Source: an uncultured Azohydromonas sp.
GTDB lineage: Bacteria > Pseudomonadota > Gammaproteobacteria > Burkholderiales > Burkholderiaceae_C
DNA: 64,000 nucleotides
Assembly: GCF_937926365.1 (NCBI RefSeq)
Contig: NZ_CALAOH010000082.1
Coordinates: 20,063 to 84,062, forward strand
Reading direction: 5' to 3'
Shown here: positions 25,736 to 37,595 of the stretch, piece by piece
How positions within the stretch are numbered: position 1 is the stretch's first letter
How the letters are laid out: each line of letters starts with the position of its first letter
Notes under the pieces: generated by a model
Told to the model about the DNA's origin: nothing
Database searches by the model: none
The model's input: only the letters and a program-made list of their open reading frames with translations
Translations under genes and position numbers: made by a program

Positions 25736-27760
25736 TCATCCGGCGTGGTTCACCTGTCCGAGCAGTCTCCTCGCCCTCCCCGCCACCGCCTGCGGCGTGA
25801 ACCCGAAGTGCTCGAACAGCGCCGGCGCGGGCGCCGACTCGCCGAAGCGCTCCAGCGCCACCACGTCGCCGTCCTCGCCCACGTACTTCCACCACAGCCC
25901 GCTGCGCCCGGCCTCGATGGCCAGGCGCGGCAGCGCGCGCGGGATCACCTCGCGGCGGTAGGCCTCGTCCTGGCGTTCGAAGACTTCCAGGCACGGCGCC
26001 GACACCACGCGCGCCGCGATGCCCTCGTCGGCCAGCCGCTGCGCCGCGGCCAGCGCCAGCGACACCTCCGAGCCCGAGGCGATCAGCACCACGCGCTCGC
26101 CGCGCTCGCGGCGCAGCACGTAGGCGCCGCGGGCGATGCCCTCGATGCGCTCCTGCCCGTCGCCCGCGTGCGGCAGCGCCTGGCGGCTCAGCAGCAGGCA
26201 GCTCGGTCCGTCATCGCGCCGCAGCGCCTGCTGCCAGGCCACCGCCGTCTCGGTCGCATCCGCCGGGCGCCACACGTCCAGGTTCGGGACCAGCCGCAGG
26301 CTGTGCGCGTGCTCCACCGGCTGGTGCGTGGGGCCGTCCTCGCCCAGGCCGATGGAGTCGTGCGTGAACACGTGCACCACCGGCAGCCGCATCAGCGCTG
26401 CCATGCGCAGCGCGTTGCGCGAGTAGTCGGAGAAGGCGAGGAAGGTGCCGCCGAAGGGCCGGTAGCCGCCGTGCAGCGCCACGCCGTTCATCACCGCCGC
26501 CATGCCGAACTCGCGCACGCCGTAGTGCACATGGTTGCCGCTGCCCTGCCCGGTCAGCGAGCGGCTGCCGCGCCAGTCGGTGAGGTTCGATCCGGTGAGG
26601 TCGGCCGAGCCGCCCAGCAGCTCCGGCGCGGTGGGTGCGACCGCATCCAGCAGCTCCTGCGAGGCCTTGCGCGTGGCGACCTTGGCGCCGCGGCGCTCGG
26701 CATCCAGCACCGCCTGCGCCAGCGCCGCCAGCGTCTCTTCGCGCAGCGGGCCGCCGCGGCGGCGGCGCAGGAACTCCGCCGCCAGCTCGGGAAAGGCCTG
26801 CGCGTAGGCGTCGAAGCGCTGCTGCCAGTGCCGGCGCAGCGTGGCGCCGCGCTCCGCCGCGTCCCAGGCTTGGCGCACTTCCTGCGGCACCTGGAACGAG
26901 GCCGCCTCCCAGTCCAGCGCCTGGCGCACCAGGGCGATCTCCGCCTCGCCCAGCGGTGCGCCGTGCACGTCGGCCGTGCCGGCGCGGTTGGGCGAGCCGT
27001 GGCCGATCTGCGTGCGGCAGCAGACCAGCACCGGGCGCTCGGAGCGCAGCGCCTGCGCGATGGCCTCGTCCAGCGCCTGGAAGCTGTGGCCGTCCACGCC
27101 GCGCAGCACCGTCCAGCCGTAGGCCTCGAAGCGCGCGGGCGTGTCGTCGCCGAACCAGCCCTTCACGTTGCCGTCGATGGAGATGCCGTTGTCGTCGTAG
27201 AACGCCACCAGCTTGCGCAGCCCCCAGGTGCCGGCCAGCGAGCAGGCCTCGTGGCTGAGGCCTTCCATCAGGCAGCCGTCGCCGAGGAAGACCCAGGTGC
27301 GGTGGTCCACGATCTCGTGGCCGGGGCGGTTGAACTCCTGGGCCAGCAGCTTCTCCGCCAGCGCCATGCCCACCGCGTTGGCCAGGCCCTGGCCCAGCGG
27401 CCCGGTCGTCGTCTCCACGCCGGGCGTCATGTGCACTTCCGGATGCCCCGGCGTGCGCGAGCCGAGCTGGCGGAAGCGCTGCAGCTCCTGCATCGGAAGG
27501 TCATAGCCGCTCAGGTGCAGCAGCGCGTACAGCAGCATGGAGCCGTGGCCGTTGGAGAGCACGAAGCGGTCGCGGTCGGGCCACTGCGGATCGGCCGGGT
27601 CGTGTTTCAGATGGTGGCGCCACAGCGCCTCGGCGATGTCGGCCATGCCCATGGGCATGCCGGGATGGCCGGAATTGGCGGCCTGCACGGCCTCGATGGC
27701 CAGCATGCGCAGGGCGTGCGCGCAGCGGCGGCGGATGGGGTCCGGGGCGGTGTGGGGCAT
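25736..27760 (-). CDS. cbbT: Transketolase
   Basis: A 674-residue thiamine diphosphate enzyme moving two-carbon units in the regenerative part of the Calvin cycle. ThDP/Mg motif [13 protein letters not shown] and ...DDNGISIDG, substrate motifs [10 protein letters not shown] and TTTGPLGQG, the pyrimidine-domain motif [11 protein letters not shown] and [15 protein letters not shown] are all intact. Full family length. Flanked on both sides by inverted repeat pairs, so it may be expressed partly apart from the upstream cbb genes. Confidence 0.96.
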   Translation of the reverse strand: MPHTAPDPIRRRCAHALRMLAIEAVQAANSGHPGMPMGMADIAEALWRHHLKHDPADPQWPDRDRFVLSNGHGSMLLYALLHLSGYDLPMQELQRFRQLGSRTPGHPEVHMTPGVETTTGPLGQGLANAVGMALAEKLLAQEFNRPGHEIVDHRTWVFLGDGCLMEGLSHEACSLAGTWGLRKLVAFYDDNGISIDGNVKGWFGDDTPARFEAYGWTVLRGVDGHSFQALDEAIAQALRSERPVLVCCRTQIGHGSPNRAGTADVHGAPLGEAEIALVRQALDWEAASFQVPQEVRQAWDAAERGATLRRHWQQRFDAYAQAFPELAAEFLRRRRGGPLREETLAALAQAVLDAERRGAKVATRKASQELLDAVAPTAPELLGGSADLTGSNLTDWRGSRSLTGQGSGNHVHYGVREFGMAAVMNGVALHGGYRPFGGTFLAFSDYSRNALRMAALMRLPVVHVFTHDSIGLGEDGPTHQPVEHAHSLRLVPNLDVWRPADATETAVAWQQALRRDDGPSCLLLSRQALPHAGDGQERIEGIARGAYVLRRERGERVVLIASGSEVSLALAAAQRLADEGIAARVVSAPCLEVFERQDEAYRREVIPRALPRLAIEAGRSGLWWKYVGEDGDVVALERFGESAPAPALFEHFGFTPQAVAGRARRLLGQVNHAG

Positions 27761-28085
27761 GGGCTCTCCTTCCAGTGAAATCAGGGTGTTGTTCGTGAGG
27801 CGGCGACGCCGGGGTTTGCGCCGACCGTCAGCCGACGCGCCGCGCACACCGCTCCGTCATGCCCGCGAAGGCGGGCATCCACGCGTGCTGCCACCCAGCC
27901 CCGGCCGACGTTCGGGGCTGTCCTGTACCCACAAGGAGACCAACGGGTGCGCGTGGATGCCCGCCTTCGCGGGCATGAGGGGTCAGGGTGCGGTGCGGGT
28001 CAGCCGCCTGGAGGCGCGATGCGGTCCGCATACCGCGGACGTCCGGCGCCCCGTGCGGCAGTACGGTTGCCGCCGCACCTTTCTT
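27761..28085. repeat. Intergenic region with second inverted repeat pair
   Basis: 325 bases between prk and tkt with no gene. It contains two opposed copies of the same repeat family at 27855-27885 and 27950-27978 (core CGTCATGCCCGCGAAGGCGG). A ribosome binding site for tkt (GGAGAG) lies at its left end. Confidence 0.75.
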
Positions 28086-28964
28086 TCAGGCCACCATCGC
28101 CTGCCGCCTGCGCTCCATCAGCCGCAGGATCATGGGCGTGAAGATCAGCTGCATGGCCAGGTCCATCTTGCCGCCCGGCACCACCAGCGTGTTGGCGCGC
28201 GACATCCACGAGTCGTGCAGCATGCTCAGCAGGTACGGGAAGTCGATGCCCTTGGGGTTGGCGAAGCGGATCACCACCAGGCTCTCGTCCGGCGTGGGGA
28301 TGGTGCGGGCGATGAAGGGGTCGGAGGTGTCCACCACCGGCACGCGCTGGAAGTTGATGTGCGTGCGCGTGAACTGCGGGCAGATGTAGTGCACGTACTC
28401 GTGCATGCGGCGCAGGATCACGTCCGTCACCGCCTCGGTGGAGTAGCCGCGCGTGGCCTTGTCGCGGTGGATCTTCTGGATCCACTCCAGGTTGATCACC
28501 GGCACCACGCCGATGAGCAGGTCCGGGTAGCGCGCCACGTCGTGCTCCCCGGTCTTCACGCCGCCGTGCAGGCCTTCGTAGAACAGCAGTTCCGACTCCG
28601 GCAGCGGCGCCCAGGGCGTGAAGGTGCCCGGCGGCTGCTTGAAGGGCGCCGCTTCCGCCTCGTCGTGCAGGTACTTGCGCGCCTGGCCGGTGCCGGTCTC
28701 GGCGTAGTGGCGGAACAGGTTCTCCAGCTCGGAGAACAGGTTGGCGTCGGTGCCGAAGTGGCTGAAGTGCGGCTTGCCGTTGGCTTCGGCCTCGGCCATG
28801 GCCTTCTTCATCTCGGCGCGGTCGTAGCGATGGAAGCTGTCGCCTTCGACGATGGCGGCGCGCACGCCCTCGCGGCGGAAGATGGCTTCGAAGGTGCGCG
28901 TCACCGAGGTGGTGCCGGCGCCGGAGGAGCCGGTGATGGCGACGATGGGGTGCTTCACGGACAT
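28086..28964 (-). CDS. cbbP: Phosphoribulokinase
   Basis: A 292-residue kinase of the proteobacterial type that makes ribulose 1,5-bisphosphate from ribulose 5-phosphate. The P-loop GSSGAGTTS is at about residues 12-20, the EGDSFHRYDR motif and the Walker B-like LLFYEGLHGG follow. The short length and HYICPQFTRTHINFQRVP match the bacterial, octameric and NADH-activated class. Together with CbbLS it defines the Calvin cycle. 34 bases downstream of fbp. Confidence 0.97.
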   Translation of the reverse strand: MSVKHPIVAITGSSGAGTTSVTRTFEAIFRREGVRAAIVEGDSFHRYDRAEMKKAMAEAEANGKPHFSHFGTDANLFSELENLFRHYAETGTGQARKYLHDEAEAAPFKQPPGTFTPWAPLPESELLFYEGLHGGVKTGEHDVARYPDLLIGVVPVINLEWIQKIHRDKATRGYSTEAVTDVILRRMHEYVHYICPQFTRTHINFQRVPVVDTSDPFIARTIPTPDESLVVIRFANPKGIDFPYLLSMLHDSWMSRANTLVVPGGKMDLAMQLIFTPMILRLMERRRQAMVA

Positions 28965-28998
28965 GGGAAAACTCCAGGGGTCGTCAGAACCGTTGTGC

Positions 28999-30039
28999 TT
29001 ACACGGGCGCGAACAGCCCGCGCTGCCCGAACAGCGGCGCGCGGTAGCCGCCGTCGAGCAACTGCTCCTCGTGGTAGCGCTCGATGCGCTCCACCTCTTC
29101 CGCCGATCCGAAGATGAAACCCACGCGCTGCTGCAGCCCCTCGGGCTCCAGGCCCAGCACGCGGTGGCGCCCGGTGCTCGCGCAACCACCGGCCTGCTCG
29201 ATGAGCATCGCCACCGGGTCGGCCTCATGCAGCAGCTGCACGCGGCCCGCGCGCTGCGGGTCGGTGCCGTCGCGCGGGCACAGGAACACGCCGCCGCGCA
29301 GCAGGATGCGGTGCGTCTCCGCCACCAGCGAGGCGATCCAGCGCATCGAGAAGTCCGCGCCGCGCACCCCGTTGCGTCCCTCCAGGCACTCGTCCACGTA
29401 ACGCTTGACGGCCGGCTCCCAGAAGCGGCTGTGCGAGGCGTTGATGGCGAACTCGCGCGCGCGCCGCGGCACCTGCAGGTTCGGGTGGCTGAGCATCCAC
29501 TCGCCCAGCTGCGGGTCCAGCGTGAAGCCGTGCGTGCCCTGGCCGAAGCTCAGCACCAGCATGGTGGCCGGGCCGTAGAGCGCGTAGCCGGCGCAGACCT
29601 GGCTGCTGCCGGGCTGCATCCAGTCGGTGGCGCTCGGCGCCACGCCGGCCTGCGGCGCGCGCAGCACCGAGAACAGGCTGCCCACGCCATGGTTGATGTC
29701 CAGGTTGCCCGCGCCGTCCAGCGGCTGGAACAGCAGCAGGTACTTGCCGCGCGGATAGGCCTCGGGAATGGGCGTGGCCTCGGCCTCGCCGCAGGCGGAA
29801 TAGCCCGCCAGGTTGCCGCCCCACTCGCAGGCGCGCGTGAAGGCGTCGCGCGCGAACTGCGGCGTGGCCTCGGCGGCGGCGTCCTGCCCCAGGGCGCCGC
29901 GCGCCACGCGCGCCGCGATGGCCTTGCACGCCAGCGACACGTCGGTCACCAGCGCGTTGAGCTCGCCGGTGGCGCGCGGGTGGCGCCGGCGTTCCTCGAT
30001 CAGGAACTGCGTGAGGTTGCTGCGGCCTTCGATCAGCAT
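28999..30039 (-). CDS. cbbF: Fructose-1,6-bisphosphatase, class I
   Basis: A 346-residue phosphatase of the Calvin cycle. The metal site is FQPLDGAGNLDINHGVGSLF (positions about 110-129, the usual DPLDGSSN motif written here as QPLDGAGN), with VCAGYALYGPATMLV and GGVFLCPRD further on. The first Asp of the DPLDGS motif is replaced by Gln, as the segment reads LLFQPLDGAGNLD; this substitution is worth noting but the rest of the site is intact. Located between prk and gph in the operon. Confidence 0.93.
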   Translation of the reverse strand: MLIEGRSNLTQFLIEERRRHPRATGELNALVTDVSLACKAIAARVARGALGQDAAAEATPQFARDAFTRACEWGGNLAGYSACGEAEATPIPEAYPRGKYLLLFQPLDGAGNLDINHGVGSLFSVLRAPQAGVAPSATDWMQPGSSQVCAGYALYGPATMLVLSFGQGTHGFTLDPQLGEWMLSHPNLQVPRRAREFAINASHSRFWEPAVKRYVDECLEGRNGVRGADFSMRWIASLVAETHRILLRGGVFLCPRDGTDPQRAGRVQLLHEADPVAMLIEQAGGCASTGRHRVLGLEPEGLQQRVGFIFGSAEEVERIERYHEEQLLDGGYRAPLFGQRGLFAPV

Positions 30040-30077
30040 GGGGGGTCTCCTTCGGTTGTCTTGTTGGATGCCGGTTT

Positions 30078-30758
30078 TCAGTGGGACGCTGTGGGCGCGC
30101 GCGGCGGCAGCAGGGCCAGCAGCTGCCGTGGCACCTGCAGCCGCCACACGGCGGGGCCGGGCTCCTCCACGCCGCCGTAGCCCCAGCCGGCCAGCGCCAT
30201 CAGGCAGCCCGCCGCCGCCGCGGCGCGCACGTCCGCGGGGCCGTCGCCGACCATCAGCAGCCGCGAGGGCAGCACGCCGCACAGCTCGCACGCGGCCAGC
30301 AGCATTGCCGGCGCGGGCTTGCGCAACTCGGGGCGGTCCGCGCCCATCACCGCCGCGCAGTGCGGCAGCAGTCCCGCACTGGCGAGCACCGCCCGCGCCA
30401 GCGGCGTGGGCTTGTTGGTCACCACCACCAGCGGCAGCGAGCGCGCCAGCTCGCCCATCACGGCTTCGATGCCCTCGAACACCGTGCCGTGCGCCAGCGG
30501 CGCGGCCAGCGTGGCCTTGTCGAAGTGGCTGCGCAGGCGCCGCAGCAGCGTGGGATGCGGGTCCGTCACGCCCCGCGCCGCCAGCGCGCGGCGGATCAGC
30601 GCGTCCGGCCCGTCGCCCACCCAGCCGCGCACGGTCGGCAGGTCGAAGCGGGCGTCCAGGTGCTCCGCGCGCAGCGCATGCGCCAGCGCCGCGGCGATGT
30701 CCGGCGCGCTGTCCACCAGCGTGCCGTCCAGGTCCAGGGCCAGGGCTTCGGCGCGCAT
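30078..30758 (-). CDS. cbbZ: Phosphoglycolate phosphatase
   Basis: A 226-residue HAD hydrolase that removes phosphoglycolate formed by the oxygenase reaction of RuBisCO. Motif I is LDLDGTLVDSAPD at residues 8-20, motif II VVVTNKP at about 110, the Lys in LRKPAP and the Asp pair in MVGDGPADVRAA. It overlaps the cbbY stop by one base and lies in the cbb operon, which supports this function over other HAD roles. Confidence 0.92.
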   Translation of the reverse strand: MRAEALALDLDGTLVDSAPDIAAALAHALRAEHLDARFDLPTVRGWVGDGPDALIRRALAARGVTDPHPTLLRRLRSHFDKATLAAPLAHGTVFEGIEAVMGELARSLPLVVVTNKPTPLARAVLASAGLLPHCAAVMGADRPELRKPAPAMLLAACELCGVLPSRLLMVGDGPADVRAAAAAGCLMALAGWGYGGVEEPGPAVWRLQVPRQLLALLPPRAPTASH

Positions 30759-31555
30759 CACACGCCCTGGTAGAGCTGCCGCACTTCGCAGTGCACGGGC
30801 GGATGGCGCAGCTGCTCCAGGCCCTGCAGCGTGAGCCAGGCCGCGTCGGGCAGGCTGCCGCCGGGCTCGCCGGACAGCGGCTGCCCGGGGTCGCCCAGGT
30901 GCGGCAGCAGCAGCTGCGCGTCGGCGAAGCGCTCGTCCTCGGTCCACCAGGTGGGCGTGACCACGGTCCACAGCCCGGCGGCGCGCGCCGCGCGCAGGCC
31001 GTGGGCCGAGTCCTCGAAGGCGACGGCCTCGTCCGCATCCAGGCCCAGCGTGCGCAGCACCAGCTCGAACACGTCCGGCGCCGGCTTCTTGTGCCGCACC
31101 AGGTCGCCGCAGGCGATCAGGTCGAACAGCCCCGGCCCCTGCGGGCCCAGCGTCGCCACCAGCAGCGCCTCGACGTTGGCGGGGCTGGTGGTGCTGGCGA
31201 TGGCCAGGTGCAGCCCGGCCTCGCGCGCCTCGCGCAGCAGCCGCGCCACGCCCGGGCGCAGCGGCACGGCGCCCTGCGCCACCAGCGCCGCGTAGTGCCG
31301 CGTCTTGGCCGCGTGCAGCGCGGGGATGCGCGCCAGCGCGGCGCGGCGGTCCAGCTCGTCCAGGCCCAGGGTGTCGATGTGGTGCGCGATGCGCTCCTTG
31401 CCGCCGGTCACGCGCAGCAGCTCGCGGTAGCGCGCGCGGTTCCAGTCCCAGCGCAGGCCGGCATCGGCGAAGGCGGCGTTGAAGGCTTGGCGGTGCAGTT
31501 CCTCCGTGTCGGCCAGCGTGCCGTCCACGTCGAAGATCAGGGCCTGGATGCTCAT
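30758..31555 (-). CDS. cbbY: CbbY, xylulose-1,5-bisphosphate phosphatase
   Basis: A 265-residue HAD-family protein. Motif [13 protein letters not shown], motif II IASTTS and motif [14 protein letters not shown]...[12 protein letters not shown] are typical. CbbY removes the RuBisCO inhibitor xylulose 1,5-bisphosphate. An extra C-terminal tail of about 25 residues follows the HAD core ([20 protein letters not shown]). The 4-base overlap with cbbX indicates translational coupling. Confidence 0.92.
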   Translation of the reverse strand: MSIQALIFDVDGTLADTEELHRQAFNAAFADAGLRWDWNRARYRELLRVTGGKERIAHHIDTLGLDELDRRAALARIPALHAAKTRHYAALVAQGAVPLRPGVARLLREAREAGLHLAIASTTSPANVEALLVATLGPQGPGLFDLIACGDLVRHKKPAPDVFELVLRTLGLDADEAVAFEDSAHGLRAARAAGLWTVVTPTWWTEDERFADAQLLLPHLGDPGQPLSGEPGGSLPDAAWLTLQGLEQLRHPPVHCEVRQLYQGV

Positions 31556-32496
31556 GCGCGATTCCTTGCGTCGGGGTCGTTGGGCGTGGGGTTGTCGAAC
31601 ACCCGGCTGCCGAGCACGTCGGCCGCTTCCAGGGTGACGAGCTGCTCGGGCTGCAGCGGCGCGTCGCTGTCGAACAGCCGCGTGGCGTGGCGCAGCCGGA
31701 TGCGGTCCAGCGCGTTGCGGATGGAGCGCGCGTTGGCGAAGTGCGGCTGCGCGCGGCGCAGCGCGATGTAGCGCGCGAAGGCGGCCTGCGCGCCGGGGTC
31801 GAAGCGGTAGTGCAGCTTCTGCAGCATCAGCTCCGAGATGCGCAGCAGCTCGGCTTCCGTGTAGTCGGGGAAGTCGATGTGGTGCGCGATGCGCGAGGCC
31901 ATGCCCGGGTTGGAGCCGAAGAAGGTCTGCATGCGGTCCTTGTAGCCGGCCAGGATCACCACGATGTCCTCGCGCTGGTTCTCCATCACCTGCAGCAGGA
32001 TCTCGATGGCCTCCTGGCCGTAGTCGCGCTCGTTCTCCGGCCGGTAGAGGTAGTAGGCCTCGTCGATGAACAGCACCCCGCCCATGGCCTTCTTGAGCAC
32101 CTCGCGCGTCTTGGGCGCGGTGTGGCCGATGAACTGGCCCACCAGGTCGTCGCGGGTGACGGCCACCAGGTGCCCCTTGCGCACGTAGCCCAGTTGCTTC
32201 AGCACCTCGGCCATGCGCAGCGCCACCGTGGTCTTGCCCGTGCCGGGATTGCCGGTGAAGCACATGTGCAGCGAGGGCGGCTGCGAATCGAAACCCTGTT
32301 GCGCGCGCAGCTTGTCCACCAGCAGCAGCGCGGCGATGTCGTGGATGCGGCTCTTCACCGGCGCGAGGCCGACGAGCTCGGCGTCGAGCTGCGCCAGCAC
32401 CGCCTTCACCCCGCTGCTCTCGAACAGCTGGCGCGGGCTCTGCACCGGGGGCGCGGCCGCCTCGGAGGCGGCCGCTTCGAGCACTTCGGCTTCCAT
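31552..32496 (-). CDS. cbbX: Red-type RuBisCO activase CbbX
   Basis: A 314-residue AAA+ protein that reactivates form IC/ID RuBisCO by pulling on the CbbL C-terminal tail. Walker [10 protein letters not shown] is at about residues 83-91, Walker [11 protein letters not shown] at about 143-152, pore loop YVRKGHLV and sensor region [11 protein letters not shown]. It follows cbbS by 15 bases. Presence of CbbX confirms the RuBisCO as red type. Confidence 0.96.
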   Translation of the reverse strand: MEAEVLEAAASEAAAPPVQSPRQLFESSGVKAVLAQLDAELVGLAPVKSRIHDIAALLLVDKLRAQQGFDSQPPSLHMCFTGNPGTGKTTVALRMAEVLKQLGYVRKGHLVAVTRDDLVGQFIGHTAPKTREVLKKAMGGVLFIDEAYYLYRPENERDYGQEAIEILLQVMENQREDIVVILAGYKDRMQTFFGSNPGMASRIAHHIDFPDYTEAELLRISELMLQKLHYRFDPGAQAAFARYIALRRAQPHFANARSIRNALDRIRLRHATRLFDSDAPLQPEQLVTLEAADVLGSRVFDNPTPNDPDARNRA

Positions 32497-32511
32497 GGCG
32501 GCCTCCCGCGC

Positions 32512-32931
32512 TCAGTAGCGCGCGCCCTCGGGCCGCGCCTGCGCCGCGTAGCCCTCGATGCGGTAGTGGATCTGCCGTCCCGGCCCCTCGGAGCGCACCA
32601 GGCGGAAGCCGGGCTCGTCCTGCGGCCGGTTCACGATGAAGGACAGCACCACCGACTCGACCCCGTGCGTGGAGTCGAAGGCCGTGACGCGGATGTAGTG
32701 GTTCGGGAAGGCCTTGCGGCAGTCCTTGATCTCCATGAGCACGCCGGCAGGGTCCTGCAGGTCGAACATCGGGTTGCCGTGCATTTCCCAGAAGGTGTTG
32801 CGCGGGTGCGGGTCGTCGGTGTACTCGATGCCGACTGCGAAACCCTTGTCGAGGGCGTATTCGACCTGCTTGAGGATCTGCTCGTCGGTGAGGTCGGGCA
32901 GGAACGAGAAGGTGCCTTGGGTCAGACGCAT
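32512..32931 (-). CDS. cbbS: RuBisCO small subunit, form IC
   Basis: A 139-residue small subunit. It starts [19 protein letters not shown] and has the long C-terminal extension ([20 protein letters not shown]) characteristic of red-type enzymes, which forms a beta hairpin in the central channel. 22 bases downstream of cbbL. Confidence 0.97.
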   Translation of the reverse strand: MRLTQGTFSFLPDLTDEQILKQVEYALDKGFAVGIEYTDDPHPRNTFWEMHGNPMFDLQDPAGVLMEIKDCRKAFPNHYIRVTAFDSTHGVESVVLSFIVNRPQDEPGFRLVRSEGPGRQIHYRIEGYAAQARPEGARY

Positions 32932-32953
32932 GGGGGGCTCCGGTTTGCAACGA

Positions 32954-34546
<1,593 letters not shown>

Positions 34547-35512
34547 ATGTCGTCGTTGCGCCATGCCACCTTCAAGCAACTCGCCGCCCTGCACGCCGTG
34601 GCCCGGCTGGGCAGCGTCTCGGCCGCTGCGGCGGAGCTGCATTTGACGCAGCCGGCGGTGTCGATCCAGATCGGCGCGCTGGAGGAGGCGGCGGGCACGC
34701 CGCTGCTGCAGCGCACCGGGCGCGGCATCCGGCTGACCGAGGCGGGCGAGCTGCTGGCGGGCTATGCCGGGCGCATCCTGGAGCTGTGGCGCGAGGCCGG
34801 CGACGAGATGGCTGCGCAGCACGGAGACTTTTCGGGAACGCTGCGCGTCGGTGCGGTGACGACGGCGGAGTACCTGCTGCCGCCGCTGCTGGTGGCCTTC
34901 GCCAACGAGCACCCCAAGGTGAAGGTGAAGCTGCAGGTCGGCAACCGCGACCAGATCGTGCGCATGCTCGCCGGCCAGGAGGTGGACCTGGCCATCATGG
35001 GCCGCCCGCCGGCGGAGCTGAAGACGGTGTCCGCGGCTTTTGCGCGACACCCCATGGCCTTCCTGGCCGCGCCGGGGCATGCGCTGATGCAGCGCAGCGA
35101 TCTCAGATTGGCGCAGTTGCTCGATGCCGAGCTGCTGGTGCGCGAGCGCGGCTCGGGCACGCGCGCCACGGTCGAGACGCTGTTCCGCGAGGCCGGGCTG
35201 CCGTTGCGTCTTGGCTCGGAGATGTCGAGCAACGAGGCCATCAAGCAGCTCACCGCGGCCGGGCTGGGCGTGGCCTTCCTGTCGCTGCACACCTGCACGC
35301 TGGAGATGCGGGCCGGGCTGCTGGGGCTGCTGCCGCTGCCGGGCAACCCCATCGAGCGCGACTGGTACGTCATGCACCTGGCCGCACGCCAGCTGCCGCA
35401 GGTGGCGGCGGCCTTCGAGCGCTTCCTGTGCGAGCAGGGCCAGGCGCTGGTGAAGGCCCAGCTGGAGCCACGGGAACAGGCCCGGGGCGAGCCCGGGGCT
35501 GTAACGCGCTGA
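34547..35512 (+). CDS. cbbR: CbbR, LysR-type regulator of the Calvin cycle operon
   Basis: A 321-residue LysR regulator, divergent from cbbL. The helix-turn-helix is LHAVARLGSVSAAAAELHLT followed by QPAVSIQI; the ligand domain includes GTLRVGAVTTAEYLLPPLL and RERGSGTR, which is typical of CbbR. CbbR responds to metabolites such as phosphoenolpyruvate, ATP or NADPH depending on the species and activates cbb transcription. A 9-base spacing to the upstream AT-rich region suggests autoregulation. Confidence 0.95.
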   Translation: MSSLRHATFKQLAALHAVARLGSVSAAAAELHLTQPAVSIQIGALEEAAGTPLLQRTGRGIRLTEAGELLAGYAGRILELWREAGDEMAAQHGDFSGTLRVGAVTTAEYLLPPLLVAFANEHPKVKVKLQVGNRDQIVRMLAGQEVDLAIMGRPPAELKTVSAAFARHPMAFLAAPGHALMQRSDLRLAQLLDAELLVRERGSGTRATVETLFREAGLPLRLGSEMSSNEAIKQLTAAGLGVAFLSLHTCTLEMRAGLLGLLPLPGNPIERDWYVMHLAARQLPQVAAAFERFLCEQGQALVKAQLEPREQARGEPGAVTR

Positions 35513-35542
35513 CGCGCGGCACCGGGGCGACTGTTCAATTTT

Positions 35543-35560
35543 GACCCTGGCCGCAGGGTC
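35543..35560. promoter_or_regulatory. Palindrome between cbbR and xoxF
   Basis: Perfect inverted repeat GACCCTG-GCCG-CAGGGTC, 31 bases after the cbbR stop and 102 bases before the xoxF start. Without a T-run on the plus strand it could be an operator for xoxF or a weak terminator for cbbR. Confidence 0.45.
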
Positions 35561-35661
35561 TGCCCTGAGTGGTTGCGCCCGCGATCGATGCCTACAACGC
35601 GCTCCTGGGAACCCGTCGAAGACGCCGCGGTGGGCCCGCTGACATTCACCAGGAGACGACA

Positions 35662-37485
35662 ATGACCATGCGTTTGAAGCCTTCCGTCGCCGTATTGGCG
35701 CAGACATTCGGAAGCCTGCTGCTCGCCGTACCCGCCGTGGCACTGGCCAACGCCGACGTGGAAAAGAACATCGCCAACTCGAAGAACTGGGCGATGCAGG
35801 CCGGTGACATGTTCAACCAGCGCTACAGCAAGCTGGACCAGATCAACAAGGGCAACGTCGGCAAGATGCAGGTCGCCTGGACCTTCTCCACCGGCGTGCT
35901 GCGCGGCCACGAGGGCTCGCCGCTGGTGATTGACGGCACCATGTACCTGCACTCGCCTTTCCCCAACAAGGTCTTCGCCATCGACCTGGAGACGCAGAAG
36001 ATCAAGTGGAAGTACGAGCCCAAGCAGGACACGGCCGTGATCGCGCAGATGTGCTGCGACACCGTCTACCGCGGCTTGGCCTATGCCGAGGGCAAGGTCT
36101 TCCTGCAGCAGGCCGACTCCATGCTGGTGGCGCTGGATGCCAACAACGGCAAGGTGATCTGGAGCGTCAAGAACGGTGACCCGAAGCTCGGCGCGGTCAA
36201 CACCAATGCCCCGCACGTGTTCAAGGACAAGGTGATCACGGGCATCTCCGGCGGCGAATGGGGCGTGCGCGGCTTCTTGGCGGCCTACGACATCAACACC
36301 GGGCGCCAGGTCTGGAAGGCCTACTCCACCGGCCCGGACAACGAGATGCTGATGGACCCGGAGAAGACCATGACCTGGGCCGACGGCGGCCTCAAGCCCG
36401 TGGGCAAGGACTCCTCGCTCAAGACCTGGCAGGGCGACCAGTGGAAGACCGGCGGCGGCACCACCTGGGGCTGGTACAGCTATGACAAGGCCACCAACAT
36501 GGTCTATTACGGGACCGGCAACCCCTCCACCTGGAACCCGGCTCAGCGCCCCGGCGACAACAAGTGGTCCATGACCATCTTCGCGCGCGACGTGGACACC
36601 GGCGTGGCCAAGTGGGCCTACCAGATGACGCCGTATGACGAGTGGGACTTTGACGGCGTCAACGAGATGATCCTGGCCGACATCCCCGTCAAGGGCAAGC
36701 AGACCAAGGCGCTGGTGCACTTCGACCGCAACGGCTTCGCCTACACGCTGGACCGCGTCACGGGCGCGCTGCTGGTGGCCGAGAAGTACGACCCGAAGGT
36801 CAACTGGGCTACGCACGTGGACATGCGCACCGGGCGCCCGCAGGTGGTCAAGCAGTACTCCACGGCGCAGAACGGGCCTGACGTCAACACCAAGGGCATC
36901 TGCCCGGCGGCGCTGGGCACCAAGGACCAGCAGCCCGCCTCCTTCGACCCCAACACCAAGCTGTTCTACGTGCCCACCAACCACGTGTGCATGGACTACG
37001 AGCCGTTCAAGGTCGAGTACACCGCCGGCCAGCCCTATGTGGGCGCCACGCTGGCGATGTATCCCGCCCCGGGCAGCCACGGCGGCATGGGCAACTACAT
37101 CGCCTGGGACGCCGGCACCGGCAAGATCGTGCAGAGCAAGCCCGAGAAGTTCTCGGTGTGGAGCGGCGCGCTCAACACGGCCGGCGGCATCAGCTGCTAC
37201 GGCACGCTGGAGGGCTACCTGAAGTGCGTGGACGCCAAGGACATCAACAAGGAGCTGTTCAAGTTCAAGACGCCCTCCGGGATCATCGGCAACGTGTTCA
37301 CGTATGAGCACAAGGGCAAGCAGTACATGGGCGTGTTCTCGGGCATCGGCGGCTGGGCCGGCATCGGCATGGCCGCGGGCCTGGAGAAGGACAACGACGG
37401 CCTGGGCGCCGTCGGCGGCTACCGCGAGCTGAGCCAGTACACCGAGCTCGGCGGCTCGCTGACCGTGTTCGCGCTGCCCAACTGA
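35662..37485 (+). CDS. xoxF: Lanthanide-dependent methanol dehydrogenase XoxF
   Basis: A 607-residue periplasmic PQQ quinoprotein oxidising methanol (and possibly formaldehyde). The signal peptide ends near ALANA. The PQQ disulphide ring is C131-C132 (QMCCDTV), the catalytic Asp is D329 and the lanthanide-coordinating Asp is D331 in [11 protein letters not shown]; this second Asp is diagnostic of the lanthanide class. Propeller repeats ([17 protein letters not shown]) are present. It is followed by xoxG and xoxJ. The ATG at 35662 has an AGGAGACG ribosome binding site. Expression is likely metal-dependent through the lanthanide switch, perhaps opposite to the Ca-type enzyme at 936 (inference). 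Confidence 0.97.
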   Translation: MTMRLKPSVAVLAQTFGSLLLAVPAVALANADVEKNIANSKNWAMQAGDMFNQRYSKLDQINKGNVGKMQVAWTFSTGVLRGHEGSPLVIDGTMYLHSPFPNKVFAIDLETQKIKWKYEPKQDTAVIAQMCCDTVYRGLAYAEGKVFLQQADSMLVALDANNGKVIWSVKNGDPKLGAVNTNAPHVFKDKVITGISGGEWGVRGFLAAYDINTGRQVWKAYSTGPDNEMLMDPEKTMTWADGGLKPVGKDSSLKTWQGDQWKTGGGTTWGWYSYDKATNMVYYGTGNPSTWNPAQRPGDNKWSMTIFARDVDTGVAKWAYQMTPYDEWDFDGVNEMILADIPVKGKQTKALVHFDRNGFAYTLDRVTGALLVAEKYDPKVNWATHVDMRTGRPQVVKQYSTAQNGPDVNTKGICPAALGTKDQQPASFDPNTKLFYVPTNHVCMDYEPFKVEYTAGQPYVGATLAMYPAPGSHGGMGNYIAWDAGTGKIVQSKPEKFSVWSGALNTAGGISCYGTLEGYLKCVDAKDINKELFKFKTPSGIIGNVFTYEHKGKQYMGVFSGIGGWAGIGMAAGLEKDNDGLGAVGGYRELSQYTELGGSLTVFALPN

Positions 37486-37516
37486 TCTCCCGCATCACAA
37501 CAAGGCACCACTGAAA

Positions 37517-37558
37517 AACGCCTCAGGCACGGCCCGTGCCGGGTTGGCCTGGGGCGTT
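37517..37558 (+). terminator. Hairpin between xoxF and xoxG
   Basis: A large stem with outer arms AACGCCTCAGGC and GCCTGGGGCGTT (one mismatch) and a nested GGCACGG/CCGTGCC. It is not followed by a strong T-run. It may stabilise the xoxF message 3' end or attenuate read-through, giving more XoxF than XoxG. Confidence 0.5.
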
Positions 37559-37595
37559 CGCATTCCTCACTGACGTTCGTTGGAGTGAAGCTCTC

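Noticed and set aside
25548..27978. CRISPR-like array suggested by repeated short palindromes
   Set aside because: There are only two opposed copies in each gap, without regular spacers, and no cas genes.
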